A stretch of 58,228 nucleotides of DNA from an uncultured Pelagibacteraceae bacterium (GCA_905620505.1 CAJQTN010000008.1:1-58228); one strand, 5' to 3'. Positions 8,214-17,398 are shown, counted from the stretch's first letter. The notes: a model not told the origin generated them from the letters alone. Numbers and translations are program-made.

Positions 8214-9524
8214 CTACGGGTTTTTGAATTCGTGAAAATTCTGAGTTACTTCAGGAAAGAACATTACAATAATAACTACAATTAATTGCAAACATATAAA
8301 AGGAGCGAACCCTCTAAAGATATCAATTAGTGAGATATGTGGTGGAGTTACAGATTTTAAATAAAATGCTGCAGGTCCAAATGGAGGGCTTAAGAATGAA
8401 ACTTGCATATTTACACAAAATAATATCCCAAACCAAATAGGATCAAATCCCATCGTTATAACAATAGGCAAGAAAACAGGCATTGCTAATAAAACAATTC
8501 CAACCCAGTCCATAAAAGCTCCTAAGATTAAGAACATTATCTGCATCATAAATATTACATACATAGGTTTTAGATCGTAAGCTAAAATCAACTCCGCAAC
8601 ATAAGTTGGACCTCCAGCTAATGAGTAAGCTCCGGCTAAAGTAGTTGCACCAAATGTAATGGTTAAAATTGTTCCTGAAGCTTTGAATGTTCTTGTTAGA
8701 GCGTCTCTAAATAAAAACCATGTTAATTCTTTTCTTCCAAAAATTATTATCAATGTTGCAACAACACCCATTCCTGCTGCTTCAGTAATACCTGTAATAC
8801 CGGAATAAATTGAGCCTAAAACAATTGTAACAATAGCTATTGGCGGTAATAAGCCTGGCAGATATGACATCTTTTCTTTAAATGTCAAAGAAGGCTCATC
8901 ACTTAACGGTGCAAGATGTGGCTGTAATCTTGTTCTAATAAGAATATAAGAAATAATTAAACCGGAAATCATTAATCCAGGGACTATTGCTTCTTGGAAC
9001 AACATTGTGATGGAGGTTTGAGTGGTTAAACCATAAATAATTAAGACAATTGATGGTGGTATCATTGTTCCTAATGAACCTGACGCACAAATAATACCAA
9101 TGGACATGTCTTGGTCATATTTTAATCTCAACATCTGAGGTAGCGCTATCAATCCTAATAAAACTATTTCTCCTCCAATAATTCCACTCATCGCAGCCAT
9201 AATTGTAGCCATAATAGCTGTTACAACACCTACTCCACCTCTTGTTTTTCTTAACCAAGCATTTAATGCATCATATAAATCTTTCGCAATATTAGAGCGT
9301 TCAAGCAAGGAGGCCATAAATATAAATAAAGGAACTGATAAAAAGGAATACGTGACTACTAATGAATAATATCTGGCCAACAATATACCAAGTGCATGTT
9401 CACCAACATTTACAAATATTATAACTGCAGCCATAGCACCAGACGCAAAGCCCAGAGGCACACCTATAGCAATTAGTGCAAGCAATCCAAATATGACTAA
9501 TAGTGAGAGTGTTCCTATGTCCAT
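8214..9524 (-). CDS. dctM: TRAP transporter large permease subunit
   Basis: 436-residue integral membrane protein with about twelve hydrophobic segments. It carries the DctM signatures IPLGFASGAM near the N-terminus and SGIIGGEIVLLGLIALPQM around residues 113-131, and the repeat-like GATTLAGAYSLAGGP and GIVLLAMPVFLPI segments in the second half. It forms the sodium-coupled channel of a TRAP uptake system with the DctQ gene one base upstream. The substrate is presumably an organic or sugar acid, given the flanking dehydratases and dehydrogenases. Length is typical. Confidence 0.95.
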   Translation of the reverse strand: MDIGTLSLLVIFGLLALIAIGVPLGFASGAMAAVIIFVNVGEHALGILLARYYSLVVTYSFLSVPLFIFMASLLERSNIAKDLYDALNAWLRKTRGGVGVVTAIMATIMAAMSGIIGGEIVLLGLIALPQMLRLKYDQDMSIGIICASGSLGTMIPPSIVLIIYGLTTQTSITMLFQEAIVPGLMISGLIISYILIRTRLQPHLAPLSDEPSLTFKEKMSYLPGLLPPIAIVTIVLGSIYSGITGITEAAGMGVVATLIIIFGRKELTWFLFRDALTRTFKASGTILTITFGATTLAGAYSLAGGPTYVAELILAYDLKPMYVIFMMQIMFLILGAFMDWVGIVLLAMPVFLPIVITMGFDPIWFGILFCVNMQVSFLSPPFGPAAFYLKSVTPPHISLIDIFRGFAPFICLQLIVVIIVMFFPEVTQNFHEFKNP

Positions 9525-9525
9525 T

Positions 9526-10095
9526 TTATTTTAAATCTTTAGATGGGTTATATTGTTTTTCTTTTGGATTTTTCCAATCAATAATTAAGTTGTTAACCGA
9601 CTGAACTGCAATAAGAAATACACATATAAGTGTAAGCGGTTTCATAACAGCAGGTATTGGTGGATCCCAAAAAGTTGCAAATCTTTCCCAAGTTGTGAAT
9701 GATCTATGTGCGTCTTCCCAGCCTCCATAAACTACAGCCGAAGCAAAAAACACAATAACAATAGTGCTTATCACGTCAAAAATTCTTTGTGTTGGTCTAC
9801 TTACGATATCATATAACATTACAATTCTTATGTGGGCTCTCAGTCTTGTTGCATATATTCCACCAACTAAATAAATAATACCAGCCAACCATAAGGATAG
9901 TTCGTTTACCCACATTGTAGGTTTTTCCATAATGTATCTCATAAAAATTTCATACATCATCACTGCTACTATAACTGGGATTAAGTATTTAACTGTATGA
10001 CTTAAAATTAAAGTAATTCTATCTAGCCAGGTAATTGGAAAATCATCTTTGCTTGCAACTTTTTCTGTTTGTTCTTGTAATGACTTATCAAGCAT
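9526..10095 (-). CDS. dctQ: TRAP transporter small permease subunit
   Basis: 189-residue membrane protein with four hydrophobic helices and a basic, charged N-terminal segment of about 25 residues. The helix-2 motif region EIFMRYIMEKPTMWVNELS matches the DctQ signature (FxRY ... W.NEL). It lies between dctP and dctM; dctM begins within a base of its stop, so translation is probably coupled. A terminator-like hairpin (10118-10139) sits just upstream of it and probably lowers its expression relative to dctP. Confidence 0.92.
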   Translation of the reverse strand: MLDKSLQEQTEKVASKDDFPITWLDRITLILSHTVKYLIPVIVAVMMYEIFMRYIMEKPTMWVNELSLWLAGIIYLVGGIYATRLRAHIRIVMLYDIVSRPTQRIFDVISTIVIVFFASAVVYGGWEDAHRSFTTWERFATFWDPPIPAVMKPLTLICVFLIAVQSVNNLIIDWKNPKEKQYNPSKDLK

Positions 10096-10110
10096 AAATT
10101 TTTAAATTTT

Positions 10111-10139
10111 AAAAAAAGAAGGGCCTGTAAAGGCCCTTC
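10111..10139 (-). terminator. intergenic attenuating terminator between dctP and dctQ
   Basis: Perfect nine-base-pair stem GAAGGGCCT / AGGCCCTTC with a four-base loop (10118-10139), GC-rich for this genome. On the minus strand it is followed by seven T residues (10111-10117), the layout of an intrinsic terminator. It lies after dctP and before dctQ, so it would end most transcripts after dctP and allow partial read-through to dctQM. Confidence 0.85.
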
Positions 10140-10162
10140 AAGATTTTTTAGTAAACTATAAA

Positions 10163-11173
10163 TTATAGAATACCGTTAGCTTTCATATAAGCTTTATGCA
10201 TTTCTATAAGTTGAGCAGCCTCAGGAGATTTTGTCTTCCAAGTTTCCCAAGCTTTAAATGCAGAAGCTCTGAATTTACTTCTATCAGCTTTTGACCAGTC
10301 ATGAAGAGTAACACCAGCAGCATTTAACTCTTTAACAGCTTCCGCGTTTTTTCTCTCAACTAAACTAGTGATGGTTCTACCAGCAATTTCTATTCCAGCT
10401 TTCATAGCACCTCTTTCGTGAGCTTTTAAACCTTTCCAAACTTTAGTATTACAAGTTAGGTGGTCGGCGGGCATAGAGTGAAAACCAGGATATGTAGCGT
10501 ACTTATTCTTTTCATAATGTCCACCAGCAGTGTTAGTTGCTAAGCTAGAATAGTCAGCTCCATCAATCAGACCAGTTTGTAAAGCAGTTGGAACTTCACC
10601 AAAATCCATTACGATTGGTTTAGCACCTAATTCTGCAAATATCATACTTTCCATTCCTGGAGGTGATCTGAATTTAAAGTCTTTAATAGACGCTACAGTT
10701 GGAATTGGCACACTTGAGATAAGTGATTCATGTCCAGGTATCCACCAACCGATAAGTGTCATTCCATATTTGTTGTAAAGATTATCAACTGCTTTCTGAG
10801 CTCCTGGGAACTTTAAGAAATCATATTGTTGATAAGGAGTATCGTATCCACCCATTACATCTCCAGCAAATTGAAATGCAGCATTTTTACCAGTTTGGTA
10901 ACCAGCGCCTGTCATATCACAGTCAATAATTCCAGTTTGCGCAGAATTAAATACTTCAGCAGATTTTCCTGAAACTGAAGATGAATAAAACATTTGTATT
11001 TTTAAACTTCCACCAGAAAACGATTCTACGTTTTTAGCGAATTGAGCTGCAACTTCACCATTTGGTGAACTAGCAGTAAAGTGTGTTTCAACTTTTAGGG
11101 TTTTTGCGTTAGCAGAACCCATTACGGCTACTACTGCTAAAGCAATAATAACTTTGTTCAATAGTTTGATCAT
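10163..11173 (-). CDS. dctP: TRAP transporter periplasmic substrate-binding protein
   Basis: 336-residue DctP-family binding protein. The N-terminus is a clear signal peptide (about residues 1-23, AxA site after ANA). Arg169 in DFKFRSPPG aligns with the conserved arginine that binds the ligand carboxylate, and GEVPTALQTGLIDGADY near residue 195 is the second family signature. It delivers a carboxylate ligand to DctQM. The neighbouring enzymes suggest a sugar acid (uronate, aldonate or aldarate). The ATG is preceded by a GGG Shine-Dalgarno core, and the roughly 130-base upstream gap is likely to hold the operon promoter. A strong terminator follows the gene. Confidence 0.95.
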   Translation of the reverse strand: MIKLLNKVIIALAVVAVMGSANAKTLKVETHFTASSPNGEVAAQFAKNVESFSGGSLKIQMFYSSSVSGKSAEVFNSAQTGIIDCDMTGAGYQTGKNAAFQFAGDVMGGYDTPYQQYDFLKFPGAQKAVDNLYNKYGMTLIGWWIPGHESLISSVPIPTVASIKDFKFRSPPGMESMIFAELGAKPIVMDFGEVPTALQTGLIDGADYSSLATNTAGGHYEKNKYATYPGFHSMPADHLTCNTKVWKGLKAHERGAMKAGIEIAGRTITSLVERKNAEAVKELNAAGVTLHDWSKADRSKFRASAFKAWETWKTKSPEAAQLIEMHKAYMKANGIL

Positions 11174-11303
11174 ATTTTCCCTTGTTTGTTATTCTTTAAA
11201 GAAAGAATTAAACAATATTAAAATGAAAGAGTCACACTTTTTCTTCTACACAACTGGTGATTGATTAATTATTGTATATAATTATCATAGGTACTTAGAG
11301 GTT

Positions 11304-12272
11304 TTATATAACTCTAGAGGGATATTCTTGATTTTCGAATTTTGCTTCGATGTTTTTTACAGCCATTAAACTCATAGCTTCTCTCGTCTCGTCATTTGCG
11401 CTACCGATGTGTGGAAGTGTAAAACAATTATCTAATTCCAAATATCTACTATCAAGATTGGGCTCATTGTTAAAAACATCCAAGCCAGCTGCATAAATTT
11501 TTTTGTTTTTTAAAGCCTCAATCAAAGCATCATCATCTACAGTCATACCTCTTGAGGTATTGATAACAATTGCGTTAGTGGGTAGTAAATTTATTACTTC
11601 TTTACTTAATATATTTTTTGTTTCCAGAGTTGCAGGACAATGTACGGATACAAAATCACAATGAGGCATCATTTCATTCATGCTTTCATAATATTTTGCT
11701 CCAGCTTCTAAGTCGGTTGATACTTTTTTCCTATTGTAATAAATAATTTTCATACCGAATCCTTTTGCTCTTTCAGCGACTATTTTACCTATTCTACCCA
11801 TTCCTATAATTCCTAAAGTTTTCCCAGTTAAAGGCCTGCCAACCATAAAATTAGTAAAGTCTACTTTTGCATTTTTCCATTTGCCTGATTTGACTAAAGT
11901 AAGTCCTTCATATGCTCTTCGTGCTGCACCTAACATCAGTAAAAGCGTAGTTTCAGCTACTGCATCATTTAAAACGTTTGGAGCATTTGTAATTACTATT
12001 TTTTTATTTTTTGCGGCATCAATATCAATGTTATCGTAACCAACAGCTATACTAGCAATAATTTTAAGTTTACCACTCATCGCATTAAAAAAATTTAAGT
12101 CAAATTTATCCCAACTTGCTGCAATTACACCATCATACTGATTGCAAGTTTTTGCCAAATTTTCATAAGGGATAGCTTCATCTTTTAAATTTAAAGTTAC
12201 ATCAAATTTTTCTTTTAAATGCTTCTCTGCAATATCGGAAATTTTTCGGGTAACTAAAATTTTTGGTTTCAT
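11304..12272 (-). CDS. D-isomer-specific 2-hydroxyacid dehydrogenase, glyoxylate/hydroxypyruvate reductase-like
   Basis: 322-residue D-2-hydroxyacid dehydrogenase. NAD-binding motif GIIGMGRIGK is near residue 155. Catalytic Arg is in INTSRGMTVDDDALI, Glu in DVFNNEPNLD, and His in LPHIGSAND. The sequence is closest in style to GhrB or glyoxylate reductases. In this island it could reduce or oxidise the small hydroxyacid (glycolate or glycerate) released by the FAH-type hydrolase, or reduce a keto-sugar acid. Its start is two bases after the stop of the IlvD/Edd dehydratase gene, so the two are cotranscribed. Confidence 0.9.
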   Translation of the reverse strand: MKPKILVTRKISDIAEKHLKEKFDVTLNLKDEAIPYENLAKTCNQYDGVIAASWDKFDLNFFNAMSGKLKIIASIAVGYDNIDIDAAKNKKIVITNAPNVLNDAVAETTLLLMLGAARRAYEGLTLVKSGKWKNAKVDFTNFMVGRPLTGKTLGIIGMGRIGKIVAERAKGFGMKIIYYNRKKVSTDLEAGAKYYESMNEMMPHCDFVSVHCPATLETKNILSKEVINLLPTNAIVINTSRGMTVDDDALIEALKNKKIYAAGLDVFNNEPNLDSRYLELDNCFTLPHIGSANDETREAMSLMAVKNIEAKFENQEYPSRVI

Positions 12273-12274
12273 AA

Positions 12275-14050
12275 TTAGTGCGAGTTTCTTGGAATCCCTT
12301 TTTTCTTTGCAACATCAAGATAAACTCCCCTAGAGTTAATACAAGCACCATCTTCCAGTTGACCCACGGTATCCCTTGAAATTTCTTGCCAGGGTGTCTG
12401 GTTAATTAGTTTTGGTGTTTTCTTCTTTTTCCTTCTTCTTTTAAATTCAGCTGCAGAAATTAAAAGATCAACTCTACTTTTGTTTAGGTCTATTTTAATT
12501 TCATCTCCTGTTTTAACGATAGCTAAATCACCACCTATGGCAGATTCTGGCGAAACGTTAAGTATGGAAGGACTTTCTGAAGTGCCGCTTTGTCTTCCAT
12601 CGCCCAAAGTAGGTAGGGCATTAATACCTTCTTTTAACAATCGATCAGGTGGCTGCATATTAACTACTTCAGCAGAGCCTGGATAACCTACAGGCCCACA
12701 ACCACGAACCATTAAAATTGAATGCTCATCAATTTTTAATTTATTACTATTTATTCGACGGTGGTAATCCTCAGGTCCTTCAAACATTACTGCTTTTCCC
12801 TCAAAAACATTTGGATGATCGGGGTTTGATAAATATCTTTCTCTAAATTCTTCACTAATTACAGATGTTTTCATAATCGCAGAATTAAAGAAATTACTTT
12901 TCATTACTATAAACCCAGCATTATCTACTACAGGATCATCAAAAGACTTTATAACATCTGAGTCTATATTAATTTTAATCTTTAAATTCTGTTCCAGTGT
13001 TTTTCCACTAACCGTTCTAACAGATTTATGTAATTTTTTTTGCTTTAGCAATTCTTGCATAACAGCAGGAATACCACCACTTCTATAAAATCTTTCCATT
13101 AAGTGTTCTCCAGCAGGCTTACAGTTTACCAGTAAAGGGATATCATGCCCTAGTTTTTGCCAGTCATTTAAATTAATTTTTACACCCATATGTTTTGCTA
13201 TAGCTGATAAATGAGGAGGGCAATTACTCGAAGCACCTATAGCACTCGCTACTACGATTGCATTTTCAAATGCTTTTTTTGTCATAACTTTAGATGGAGT
13301 TAGATTTTCAAATACCATCTCAACAATTCTTTTTCCTGTTTCAAAAGACATTTGACTACGTTCTCTGTAAGGAGCAGGAATAACTGCGCATCCCGTTAAA
13401 GACATTCCTAGGGCTTCAGCAACAGAATTCATGGACGAAGCAGTACCCATTGTATTGCAATGTCCAATACTTGGAGCGGAAGAAGCAACCATATCCATAA
13501 ACTGTTCGTAGTTAATCTCCCCTTTACCTAAAAGTTTTCTAGCATCCCAAACAACAGTTCCTGATCCAACTAATTTTCCATCATGATAACCATCCAACAT
13601 TGGTCCACCAGATAAAACAATTGATGGAATATTTACGGTGGCCGCTGCCATTAAAGCTGCAGGAGTAGTTTTATCACATCCAGTAGTCAAAACTACACCA
13701 TCAATTGGGTAGCCATATAAAATTTCAACAAGAGAAAGATAAGATAGATTTCTATCTAAAGCCGCTGTTGGTCTTTTACCTGTTTCTTGAATAGGATGTG
13801 TTGGAAACTCCATAGGAATTCCTCCTGCTTTTCTAATGCCATCTTTTATTCTTGCACTGAGTTGCTGAAAATGACGATTACAAGGAGTGAGGTCACTGCC
13901 TGATTGGGCTATACCAATAATCGGACTACCTGATTGCAATTCTTTTCTAGTTAGACCGTAGTTTAAATAACGCTCTAGATACAAAGCTGTTTGCTCTGGA
14001 TCTTTTGGATTATCAAACCATTGCCGACTTCTTAAGTTTTTTTTATTCAT
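12275..14050 (-). CDS. IlvD/Edd-family sugar-acid dehydratase, pentonate dehydratase-like
   Basis: 591-residue dehydratase that turns an aldonate into a 2-keto-3-deoxy acid. The three cluster-binding cysteines expected for the [2Fe-2S] branch are visible: Cys57 (LTPCNRH), Cys125 (GCDKTTP, with Asp126 and Lys127 for Mg) and Cys198 (GHCNTMGT). Spacing and flanks (WFDNP, LERYLNYGLTR, PTHPIQETGKRPTAALDRN) follow the L-arabinonate / D-xylonate dehydratase group rather than IlvD proper. It heads a two-gene unit with the 2-hydroxyacid dehydrogenase and is divergent from a second dehydratase (14135). Substrate most likely a C5 or C6 aldonate, inferred from family. Confidence 0.9.
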   Translation of the reverse strand: MNKKNLRSRQWFDNPKDPEQTALYLERYLNYGLTRKELQSGSPIIGIAQSGSDLTPCNRHFQQLSARIKDGIRKAGGIPMEFPTHPIQETGKRPTAALDRNLSYLSLVEILYGYPIDGVVLTTGCDKTTPAALMAAATVNIPSIVLSGGPMLDGYHDGKLVGSGTVVWDARKLLGKGEINYEQFMDMVASSAPSIGHCNTMGTASSMNSVAEALGMSLTGCAVIPAPYRERSQMSFETGKRIVEMVFENLTPSKVMTKKAFENAIVVASAIGASSNCPPHLSAIAKHMGVKINLNDWQKLGHDIPLLVNCKPAGEHLMERFYRSGGIPAVMQELLKQKKLHKSVRTVSGKTLEQNLKIKINIDSDVIKSFDDPVVDNAGFIVMKSNFFNSAIMKTSVISEEFRERYLSNPDHPNVFEGKAVMFEGPEDYHRRINSNKLKIDEHSILMVRGCGPVGYPGSAEVVNMQPPDRLLKEGINALPTLGDGRQSGTSESPSILNVSPESAIGGDLAIVKTGDEIKIDLNKSRVDLLISAAEFKRRRKKKKTPKLINQTPWQEISRDTVGQLEDGACINSRGVYLDVAKKKGIPRNSH

Positions 14051-14098
14051 TTATATTAGTATTAATTAGTTAAGTAATTTTTGTATTTAAAATAATGA

Positions 14099-14128
14099 TT
14101 AACTTTATAAATGGAATAATTGTATAAT
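14099..14128 (+). promoter_or_regulatory. promoter, possibly for a leaderless transcript
   Basis: TTAACT at 14099-14104, an 18-base spacer, then a perfect TATAAT at 14123-14128. The ATG at 14135 starts six bases after the -10 box, about where transcription should begin, so the mRNA may have almost no leader. No Shine-Dalgarno precedes that ATG. Confidence 0.6.
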
Positions 14129-14134
14129 AAAAGC

Positions 14135-15640
14135 ATGAATAATCTAATCATTCTAAACAAAAATGACAATGTAGCGGTTACTCCTTTTGTAATCGACTCT
14201 CAAACAAAAATAGAAAGACAAGGTATTGTTAGCATTGACCAAATTCCGTTTGGACATAAGATTTGTTTAAAATCTATTAACAAAGGCGATCCAGTAATTA
14301 AGTATGATCAAATCATCGGTTTTGCATCAAGAAATATAAAGCCTGGAGAACATGTTCATTCTCATAATTTAGAATTTAAAGAATTTAGTAGAGAATTTGC
14401 TATCACTGAAAAAAAAAATATTGCTATAGAAAAAAGTAATTTATTTTTTGATGGCATCCTTCGAGATAACGGAGATGTTGCAACCAGAAATTATATTGGC
14501 ATCATAAGCACGGTAAACTGTTCGGCTACAGTAAGTAAAATGATTGCAGAAAAAATCAAGTATAGCAATATCCTTGAAGATTACCCAAATATAGACGGCA
14601 TTGTTCCGATTACTCACTCAACAGGCTGTGGAATGAATACTGCTAGCGAAGGAATGCAAATATTTCAAAGAACAATCGATGGATTTAAAAACCACCCTAA
14701 CTTTTCACATGTTTTTGTAATAGGTTTGGGCTGCGAAAGTGCACAAATAAATTTATTTTCAGATTCAATGAAGAAGCATAATCGTATTAATTTTTTAACT
14801 ATTCAAGATGAAGGAGGTACTAAAAAAATTGTAGATAAAGTTTTTGGACAAATTCAAGATTTATTAAAAGAGGCTAACAATATTAAAAGGACCCCTCAAG
14901 CTGCCTATCATTTAACATTAGCATTACAGTGTGGAGGATCTGATGGTTGCTCAGGTATTTCCGCTAATCCATCCTTGGGTGTTGCCGCAGATCTTCTTGT
15001 GAAAAATGGAGGAAGTTCGATTTTGTCTGAAACCCCAGAGATATATGGTGCAGAACATTTATTAATTAATAGAGCTACCAGTAAGCAGGTGGCTGATAAA
15101 CTAATTAAAAAAATTGAATGGTGGAAACATTATACAACTATTAACAATAGCTCGATGGATAACAACCCTGCACCTGGAAACAAAAAAGGTGGCTTGACTA
15201 CTATACTTGAAAAATCATTAGGTGCTGTTGCGAAAGGTGGCAACTCAGTTCTTAAAGATGTTTTAAGTTATGCGGAACCTTTAAAAAATAAAGGTTTTAA
15301 TTTTATGGACTCACCTGGCTATGATCCTGTTTCTGTAACTGGCCAAGTTGCTTCAGGCGCTAACGTTATTTGTTTTACAACTGGAAGAGGGTCTTGCTTT
15401 GGTTGCAAACCAGTCCCTAGTCTAAAGTTAGCAACAAACACTACTATGTTTAACAAAATGAGTGAAGACATGGACATCAATTGTGGAACAGTCATTGATA
15501 GTGAAGAAACTGTAGAACAAGTAGGACAAAAAATTTTCGAGCTGATTTTAAAAACCGCTTCAGGTAACAAGTCTAAAAGTGAAAATAATGGCTATGGAGA
15601 CGAAGAATTTAATCCATGGCAAGTTGGCGTAGTAATGTAA
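14135..15640 (+). CDS. UxaA/GarD-family dehydratase (altronate or galactarate type)
   Basis: 501 residues if started at ATG 14135; an in-frame TTG at 14120 sits inside the promoter and is unlikely. An N-terminal SAF domain (about residues 1-85, with GHKICLKSINKGDPVIKY) is joined to the large UxaA/GarD catalytic domain. Conserved Cys-containing segments are visible: STGCGMN, GLGCESAQ, LQCGGSDGCSG and RGSCFGCKPVPSLKLATN. The family dehydrates D-altronate or D-galactarate to a 2-keto-3-deoxy or 5-keto-4-deoxy acid using Fe(II). It is divergent from the IlvD/Edd gene and followed by an EamA carrier in TAATG overlap. Exact substrate open. Confidence 0.9.
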   Translation: MNNLIILNKNDNVAVTPFVIDSQTKIERQGIVSIDQIPFGHKICLKSINKGDPVIKYDQIIGFASRNIKPGEHVHSHNLEFKEFSREFAITEKKNIAIEKSNLFFDGILRDNGDVATRNYIGIISTVNCSATVSKMIAEKIKYSNILEDYPNIDGIVPITHSTGCGMNTASEGMQIFQRTIDGFKNHPNFSHVFVIGLGCESAQINLFSDSMKKHNRINFLTIQDEGGTKKIVDKVFGQIQDLLKEANNIKRTPQAAYHLTLALQCGGSDGCSGISANPSLGVAADLLVKNGGSSILSETPEIYGAEHLLINRATSKQVADKLIKKIEWWKHYTTINNSSMDNNPAPGNKKGGLTTILEKSLGAVAKGGNSVLKDVLSYAEPLKNKGFNFMDSPGYDPVSVTGQVASGANVICFTTGRGSCFGCKPVPSLKLATNTTMFNKMSEDMDINCGTVIDSEETVEQVGQKIFELILKTASGNKSKSENNGYGDEEFNPWQVGVVM

Positions 15641-16509
15641 TGCCAGCCAAAAAGCTACCTACATATATAATTATATTACTAGCATCATCCGCATATTTCT
15701 TATTTGTTGTTATGGATACTTTGTCTAAATATATGACGCAGTATATTGAGGTAAATCAACTTGTATGGGGCAGGTATTTTTTTCATTTAATAGCAATGTT
15801 GTTTTATTTTGCTATCTTTAAGCCAAAACTTGACCTAAAAAAAAATTTTAAAATTCAGATAGTGAGGTCAGCACTTCTAGTTTTTGCAACCTTTTTAATG
15901 TTCAACGCTTTAAAACTTTTTACTTTAGTAGATATCTATGTTCTTTTTTTTACTGCACCATTAATTTTAGCTTTGCTATCATCTATATTTTTAAAAGACA
16001 ATCTGAGCTTGGTTGGTTGGGTTTTAATGGGCTTAAGTTTTATAGCTATTGTTTATACACTCGGGCCCAGTATGAAAGTGATGTCAGTTAAAGTTGCCTT
16101 CCCTTTTCTTATCCCAATCTGTTGGTCACTTTATCAATTTTTTACAAAATTGATTTCAAACAATAAGGAACCATTTGTTGCTGTTTTTTATAGTGGCTTG
16201 GTAGGTAGTATTATTTTCTCTATTTATAGTTTCAGTCACTGGAACACAATAGAATCTAATTGGATCTGGTTTGGCCTCATTACACTTGGAGCATGTGGTT
16301 TTATTTCTCATTTAATACTTGTCTATGCGATCCAGCTTTCTAATCTTTCTTTTGTGGCAAACTTTCAGTATTCACAACTTGTATGGTCATCAATTTTAGG
16401 ACTAATAATATTTGGCACAACAGTTGAGCCAACAAGAATACTGGGAATGATTGCAATAATAGTTTTTGGGATTTTATTTATTAAGTTTGAACTAAGTAAA
16501 AAAGTTTAA
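15640..16509 (+). CDS. EamA/DMT-family membrane transporter
   Basis: 289-residue protein with ten hydrophobic segments in two EamA repeats, the drug/metabolite transporter fold. The start is set at ATG 15640, which overlaps the upstream stop (TAATG); an earlier in-frame ATG at 15616 would lie within the dehydratase gene. Translational coupling with the dehydratase suggests a link to sugar-acid metabolism, but members of this family carry very diverse compounds, so the substrate is unknown. It converges on the crotonase gene with a four-base overlap. Confidence 0.85.
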   Translation: MPAKKLPTYIIILLASSAYFLFVVMDTLSKYMTQYIEVNQLVWGRYFFHLIAMLFYFAIFKPKLDLKKNFKIQIVRSALLVFATFLMFNALKLFTLVDIYVLFFTAPLILALLSSIFLKDNLSLVGWVLMGLSFIAIVYTLGPSMKVMSVKVAFPFLIPICWSLYQFFTKLISNNKEPFVAVFYSGLVGSIIFSIYSFSHWNTIESNWIWFGLITLGACGFISHLILVYAIQLSNLSFVANFQYSQLVWSSILGLIIFGTTVEPTRILGMIAIIVFGILFIKFELSKKV

Positions 16510-17315
16510 TCTTTCCACTCAGGTCTTGATTTGTTCAAATAAGCAGCGATACCTATTCTTGCATTCTCACTATTTAGTAATTTATAAAAAGAATTTCTTT
16601 CTTGCTTCAAATCATTGTTAATATTTAAATTATTACTGATCAATTTTTTAATTTCAATTAGACTTGATTTAGGCTTCAGTGCTATTTTACTCGCAACTTT
16701 TATAGCTTCAGAAGAAAAATTATTTTTTTCAAGTACAATACTTACAAAACCAAGTTCATAAGCTCGCTGACCAGAAATAAGTTCTCCCGTCATACAAAGC
16801 AGGTTAGCATTATGCTTACCGAGATAGTGTCTCAATCTTTGTGTTCCGCCTATACCTGGTAACAACCCTAAGTTAACTTCAGGCTGACCAAATTTAGATT
16901 CTTTAGATGCAATAATGATGTCACACAATAAAGCAAGTTCCATGCCCCCACCTAATGCATACCCTTCAACCGCTGCAATAATTGGAATATTAATTTCTTT
17001 TATTTTATCAAAAAAATTAAATAGTCCCTTTGACCGTGCAGATTCTGCATTTAAATCTTTCAGTTCTTTGATATCAGCTCCTGGAGAAAAAAATTTTTGA
17101 TTTCCTTGAATTAAAATAACTCTAATAGAAGAGTTCATTTCCAATTCTTTTAAACCTTTATAAATTTCTTCGGAAGTCTCTATATTCAAAGAATTATTTT
17201 GTTCTTTCCTGTTGAGGGTAAGAAGACCTAAACGTTTATCAACATTAATAATTATATTTTTATATGTTTTCAAAATTATTTTATATTTTTTCCAAGCAAT
17301 ATTGATTAAACCCAT
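16506..17315 (-). CDS. enoyl-CoA hydratase/isomerase (crotonase) family protein
   Basis: 269 residues from the ATG. Crotonase fold: oxyanion-hole segments FFSPGADIKEL and GYALGGGMELA, and both hydratase glutamates, Glu126 (GGGMELA) and Glu146 (FGQPEVNLG), so it should be a true enoyl-CoA hydratase rather than a pure isomerase. PGIGGTQRL follows. Family proteins usually begin near TYKNI, suggesting that a TTG at 17273 is the real start; a TATAAA lies exactly six bases before that TTG. The first 14 residues of the ATG form look unlike the family. Role in fatty or amino acid oxidation; no partner genes adjoin. Confidence 0.9.
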   Translation of the reverse strand: MGLINIAWKKYKIILKTYKNIIINVDKRLGLLTLNRKEQNNSLNIETSEEIYKGLKELEMNSSIRVILIQGNQKFFSPGADIKELKDLNAESARSKGLFNFFDKIKEINIPIIAAVEGYALGGGMELALLCDIIIASKESKFGQPEVNLGLLPGIGGTQRLRHYLGKHNANLLCMTGELISGQRAYELGFVSIVLEKNNFSSEAIKVASKIALKPKSSLIEIKKLISNNLNINNDLKQERNSFYKLLNSENARIGIAAYLNKSRPEWKD

Positions 17316-17398
17316 AATGGTGGGTCACATTTAACATTAAACCCATTACGAACTTAATAAGCGTTATAATTAATTTTTTTTTGTTATATTTAAACATC

